From: Nocardioides guangzhouensis
GTDB lineage: Bacteria > Actinomycetota > Actinomycetes > Propionibacteriales > Nocardioidaceae
Length of the DNA: 64,000 bases
Reading direction: 5' to 3'
NCBI RefSeq assembly: GCF_004519545.1
Contig: NZ_SDKM01000009.1
Coordinates: 62,001-126,000, forward strand
The translations under genes were made by a program, and so were the position numbers. The stretch's first letter is position 1. The number at the start of each line of letters is the position of its first letter. Of the stretch, positions 60,573-64,000 are shown one piece after another. The notes under the pieces were generated by a model that saw nothing but the letters and a program-made list of their open reading frames with translations, did not search any database and was not told the DNA's origin.

Positions 60573-61463
60573 TCACCAGGCGCCGAACACGGCCGTCGTG
60601 GTCGCATCGACGGCGGCGCAGAGCCCTCCGAGGTCGTCCCCCCGGACCTCGGCCATGGCCCGCATCGTCAGCGGCACGAGGTACGACGCGTTGGGACGCC
60701 CGCGGTAGGGCATCGGGGTGAGGAACGGGGCGTCGGTCTCGACCAGGATCCGGTCCCACGGGGTCACCCGGAGCGCCCCCCGCAGGGCCCCGGCGTTCTT
60801 GAAGGTGACCGTGCCGGCGAAGCTGAGGTGGGCGCCGCGGTCGAGGCAGGCGCGGGCCACCGTGGCGTCGCCGGAGAAGCAGTGCATGACCCAGCGGTCG
60901 GGAGGACCCTCCTCGTCGATCACCCGGAGCACCTCGTCGTGGGCGTCGCGGTCGTGGATCATCAGCACCTTGTCGAGGCGCTTTGCGAGGTCGATGTGCC
61001 GGCGGAACGACGCGACCTGCGCGTCCCGGCCCTCCAGTCCCGTCCGGAAGTGGTCGAGCCCGGTCTCCCCCACCACCCGGACCCGGTCGCTCGATGTCGC
61101 CAGCCGCTCGATCTCGTCGATCGCCGCGTCCAGCTCGCCGGCTTCGGCGAGGCCCGGGGCCTCGTTCGGGTGCAGCGCGACGCCGGCGACCAGCGCGTCG
61201 TGCCGCTCGGCCGCCTCCACCGCCCAGCGGGCGCCGGGCAGGTCGCAGCCGATCTGCACGATCCGGGTGACGCCGACCTCGGCCGCGGCCGCGATCGCCT
61301 CCTCCGTGCTGAACCAGTCGTCGCCGTCGCTGATGTCGAGGTGGCAGTGGTTGTCGGCCACGGGGTGCGGCAGCGGCTCGGGGGCCGGCGGCCGGGTCCG
61401 GTCGCGCCGGCTGCCGCTCGCCTCCTCGGTGGCGGACCTGCTGCGGATCGGCCCGTCGGTCAT
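60573..61463 (-). CDS. tatD: TatD family metal-dependent hydrolase
   Basis: 296 aa from the ATG at 61463, overlapping the rsmI stop. The amidohydrolase-type metal site is seen in VADNHCHLDISDGDDW (HxH), VVGETGLDHF (Glu), MIHDRDAHDEVLRV and VMHCFSGDATVARACLD (His) and ILVETDAPFLTP (Asp). TatD proteins are 3'-5' DNases. The N-terminal 35 residues are Arg/Pro-rich. rsmI-tatD overlap indicates an operon. Confidence 0.94.
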   Translation of the reverse strand: MTDGPIRSRSATEEASGSRRDRTRPPAPEPLPHPVADNHCHLDISDGDDWFSTEEAIAAAAEVGVTRIVQIGCDLPGARWAVEAAERHDALVAGVALHPNEAPGLAEAGELDAAIDEIERLATSSDRVRVVGETGLDHFRTGLEGRDAQVASFRRHIDLAKRLDKVLMIHDRDAHDEVLRVIDEEGPPDRWVMHCFSGDATVARACLDRGAHLSFAGTVTFKNAGALRGALRVTPWDRILVETDAPFLTPMPYRGRPNASYLVPLTMRAMAEVRGDDLGGLCAAVDATTTAVFGAW

Positions 61464-62347
61464 GCCTGCTCCTCGCTCTCGTGCGCCGCGGGCCGGTGCA
61501 CCGCGTCGTACACCTCGCGCTTGGGGACGCCGGCCCGGCGGGCCACGTCGAGGATCGCCTGCTTCCGTGGCATCCCCCCGGTCTCGAGCTCGGCGACCAG
61601 GTCCCGCCACAGCGCCGGGTCGTCACCGACCTCGGCGACCGCGGTCGCGCCCTGCACGACGATCGTCACCTCACCGCGCACCCCCGCCTCCGCCCAGACG
61701 ACGAGGTCGTGCAGCGGGCCGCGGCGTACCTCCTCGTGGGTCTTGGTCAGCTCCCGGCAGACCGCGGCAGGACGGTCGTCGCCGAGCGCCCCGGCCATCG
61801 CGGTCAGCGCGGCGGCGGTGCGGTGCGGGGCCTCGAAGAAGACCATCGTGCGCTGCTCGGCGGCCAGGTCGGCCAGGCGGCGCGACCGCTCGCCGGCCTT
61901 GCGGGGCAGGAACCCCTCGAAGCAGAACCGGTCGACCGGCAGCCCGCTCACGGCGAGCGCGGTGAGCACCGCCGACGGGCCCGGTACGGCGGTCACGGCC
62001 AGGTCCTCGGCCACCGCCGCGGCGACCAGGCGGTAGCCGGGGTCGGAGACGCTCGGCATCCCGGCGTCGGTGACCAGCAGCACTCGCTCGCCCGAGCGCA
62101 GCGCGTCCAGCAGCAGCGGGGTGCGCGTCGCCTCGTTGCCCTCGAAGTAGGAGACCACCCGACCGGTGACGGTCACGTCGAGGTCGGCCGCGAGCCGCTT
62201 GAGTCGGCGGGTGTCCTCGGCTGCGACCACGTCGGCGCTGCCGAGCTCCTCGGCCAGCCGCGGTGGGGCGTCCGCCACCCGGCCGATCGGGGTGGCCGCC
62301 AGCACCAGCAGGCCGGCGGAGTCGGTGGGGGTCACGGCACCGATCAT
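61460..62347 (-). CDS. rsmI: 16S rRNA (cytidine1402-2'-O)-methyltransferase
   Basis: 295 aa. RsmI methylates the 2'-O of C1402 in 16S rRNA. Typical motifs: LLVLAATPIGRVADAPPRLA, VVAAEDTRRLKRL, LLVTDAGMPSVSDPGYRL, VPGPSAVLTALAVSGLPVD, FEGFLPRKAGER and the C-terminal RREVYDAV-like KREVYDAV. It is divergent from the mannosyltransferase gene across 53 bp. Confidence 0.96.
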   Translation of the reverse strand: MIGAVTPTDSAGLLVLAATPIGRVADAPPRLAEELGSADVVAAEDTRRLKRLAADLDVTVTGRVVSYFEGNEATRTPLLLDALRSGERVLLVTDAGMPSVSDPGYRLVAAAVAEDLAVTAVPGPSAVLTALAVSGLPVDRFCFEGFLPRKAGERSRRLADLAAEQRTMVFFEAPHRTAAALTAMAGALGDDRPAAVCRELTKTHEEVRRGPLHDLVVWAEAGVRGEVTIVVQGATAVAEVGDDPALWRDLVAELETGGMPRKQAILDVARRAGVPKREVYDAVHRPAAHESEEQA

Positions 62348-62400
62348 GTCAGGACGTTGCCGGCCCGGCGCGCTGCGGCCCGGCACGTAGAGTTCCCCGC

Positions 62401-64000
62401 GTGACGCCCGTGGACACGGCCGACGAGGGCCTCGACGACCGGCCCGCGGAGACCGACCCCCGGCCGACCGTGAGCCTGTCGCGCACCGCCGCGGGCGACG
62501 TCGTCCCGCCGGCCCGGGAGCGGTTCCGACCCCTGGCCCGGCTCGAGGACCCGATCGTCGGGTGGACCGCCGCGGTGGCGATCGCGGTGCTGGCGTTCGT
62601 GCTGCGGGTCTGGCACCTCGGCACACCGCGCGAGTTCGAGTTCGACGAGACGTACTACGCCAAGGACGCCTGGTCGATGCTCAACCACGGCTACGTCCGC
62701 GGGTACGTCGACTCCGCCAACGACCGGATCCTCGACGGCCGGACGACCGGGATCTGGCAGCGCGACCCGTCGATGGTCGTGCACCCCGAGGTCGGGAAGT
62801 GGCTGATCGCGCTCGGCGAGAAGGCGTTCGGCATGGATCCGTTCGGCTGGCGGATCGCGGCCTGCGTCGCGGGCTCCCTGATGGTGCTGGTGATGTGCCG
62901 GCTGGCGCGACGGCTGACCGGCTCGACGTTGCTGGGCTGCGTGGCCGGGCTGCTGCTCTGCTTCGACGGCATGATGCTGGTGCTCTCGCGGCTGGCGCTG
63001 CTCGACATCTTCCTCGCGCTCTTCCTGCTGCTCGCGGCGTCCTGCCTGGTCGCGGACCGGGACTGGACCCGGCGCCGGTTCGCGGACCGGGTCGACGCCG
63101 GCGGGGTCGACGCCGGCGGGATCGGCGGCTGGGGTCCGCGGCTGTGGTTCCGGCCGTGGCTGCTGACCGCCGGGATCTGGTTCGGCTTGGCCTGCGGCAC
63201 CAAGTGGAGCGCGGCGTACGCGCTCGCGGCGTTCGGCGTGCTCGTGCTGTTCTGGAACGCCGGCGCCCGTCGCAGCATCGGTGTGCGGTGGCCGCTGCCG
63301 AAGGCGACCGTCCTCGACGGGGTACCGGCGTTCCTGCACCTGGTGGTGGTGGCGCTCGTCGTCTACGTCGCGTCGTGGACGGGTTGGCTTGTGCACGCCC
63401 ACGAGTACGAACAGCACCTGTCGTCCACGCAGTACACCCGGTTCGTCTCCGCCGAGGACGGCTGCACCAAGAAGGGCGACGTGATCGTGAAGCTCGACGA
63501 CGACAAGCGGTGGCCGACCGCGACCGAGCCGGACGCGTCGGGGCCGGGCGAGCTGGTCCAGTCGCTGCGGTCGCTCTGGTACTACCACCACGACGTCTAC
63601 GAGTTCCACACGCACTTCCTGAACTGCTCCAAGCACATCTACCAGTCCGACCCCGGCGGCTGGCTGCTGCTGTCACGGCCGGTGGGCGTGAACGTCGAGA
63701 ACGACATCAAGCCCGGGTCGCAGGGCTGTCAGGCCCCGGACGGCTCCAACTGCCTGCGCGAGGTGCTGCTCATCGGCACCCCGGTGCTGTGGTGGGCCGG
63801 TGCGCTGGCGCTCGCCTACGCCGTGGTCGCGTGGGTGCTGCGTCGGGACTGGCGGTTCGGGTTCGCCGTGGTCGGGGCGCTGTCGATGTGGCTGCCGTGG
63901 CAGCTCAACGACCAGCGGCCGATCTTCAGCTTCTACGCGTCGTCGATCCTGCCGTTCACGATCCTCGCGCTCACGCTCACCCTCGGGCAGATCCTCGGGC
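62401..64000 (+). CDS. Protein O-mannosyltransferase (PMT/GT39), 3'-partial
   Basis: Open from the GTG at 62401 to the window end, 533 residues with no stop. TAGAGT (62388-62393) 7 nt upstream indicates a leaderless start. An N-terminal cytoplasmic part (about 55 residues) precedes the first helix (AAVAIAVLAFVLRVWHLG), then the GT39 motif EFEFDETYYAKDAWSM, with an Asp-Glu pair at the active site. At least eight more membrane helices follow, with a loop at residues about 345-440 (YYHHDVYEFHTHF). It transfers mannose from a polyprenyl phosphate to exported proteins. The Rv1002c-like gene next to rsmI is conserved in actinobacteria. Confidence 0.95.
   Translation, partial: MTPVDTADEGLDDRPAETDPRPTVSLSRTAAGDVVPPARERFRPLARLEDPIVGWTAAVAIAVLAFVLRVWHLGTPREFEFDETYYAKDAWSMLNHGYVRGYVDSANDRILDGRTTGIWQRDPSMVVHPEVGKWLIALGEKAFGMDPFGWRIAACVAGSLMVLVMCRLARRLTGSTLLGCVAGLLLCFDGMMLVLSRLALLDIFLALFLLLAASCLVADRDWTRRRFADRVDAGGVDAGGIGGWGPRLWFRPWLLTAGIWFGLACGTKWSAAYALAAFGVLVLFWNAGARRSIGVRWPLPKATVLDGVPAFLHLVVVALVVYVASWTGWLVHAHEYEQHLSSTQYTRFVSAEDGCTKKGDVIVKLDDDKRWPTATEPDASGPGELVQSLRSLWYYHHDVYEFHTHFLNCSKHIYQSDPGGWLLLSRPVGVNVENDIKPGSQGCQAPDGSNCLREVLLIGTPVLWWAGALALAYAVVAWVLRRDWRFGFAVVGALSMWLPWQLNDQRPIFSFYASSILPFTILALTLTLGQILG

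Overview
The window is a high-GC actinobacterial chromosome, most like Nocardioides/Nocardioidaceae. This is inferred from overall base composition, actinobacterial families (LexA with TCGAAC-type SOS boxes, NrdR/NrdJ, DUF3052, Rpf with DUF348/G5, GluABCD), many leaderless promoters of the form TANNNT followed 6-7 nt later by ATG/GTG, and several families of short repeats. The backbone order nrdJ-nrdR ... lexA ... dinG-like ... hflX ... dapF-miaA-miaB-gluABCD, then rsmA-ispE-tatD-rsmI-pmt, matches conserved actinobacterial synteny as I know it.

Region 1-5926 looks horizontally acquired. It holds a three-gene operon (MuB/TniB-like ATPase with a degenerate P-loop, an unrecognised protein, an XRE-type DNA-binding protein), a small LPD29-like protein and a divergently oriented KAP-family P-loop NTPase. 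It ends in three 21-bp direct repeats resembling transposon-terminal repeats, directly beside the 3' end of nrdJ. The start of the element lies outside the window.

Region 5927-21600 is DNA metabolism, stress and secretion: B12-dependent ribonucleotide reductase with its repressor NrdR and paired NrdR boxes; an SOS segment (several LexA boxes, a LysM membrane protein, lexA); two Tat-exported phosphatases; a DinG/XPD-like helicase; and a fused SecDF.

Region 21701-33059 is a carbohydrate locus. Eight minus-strand genes appear to form one operon: ROK regulator, RbsABC-like sugar ABC transporter (ATPase, permease, lipoprotein), Gfo/Idh/MocA oxidoreductase, xylose isomerase and two AP-endonuclease-fold sugar isomerase/epimerases, one Tat-exported. 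A second ROK protein follows hflX.

Region 33119-51534 carries hflX, a small kinase, a 1012-aa membrane patatin-like protein, an SDR, dapF, a flavin-type oxidase, an AraC-DinB/RibD-C pair, miaA, a run of small low-complexity genes, a frameshifted AbiEi/DUF559-like pseudogene, miaB and the gluABCD glutamate transporter. Region 51548-64000 carries a hotdog-fold protein, an FAD oxidoreductase, a VOC protein and methyltransferase divergent from a MarR regulator with two operator-like palindromes, an ABC-F protein, ispE, rsmA, an Rpf, tatD, rsmI and the 5' part of a protein O-mannosyltransferase.

The most unusual structure is in the repeats. There are 22-bp tandem arrays starting at the stop codons of the dinG-like gene and secDF, a 44-bp hairpin array after dapF, three GATTCCCC...GGGGAATC palindromes flanking the lexA segment, and a repeat that sits in-frame inside both nrdJ and miaB.
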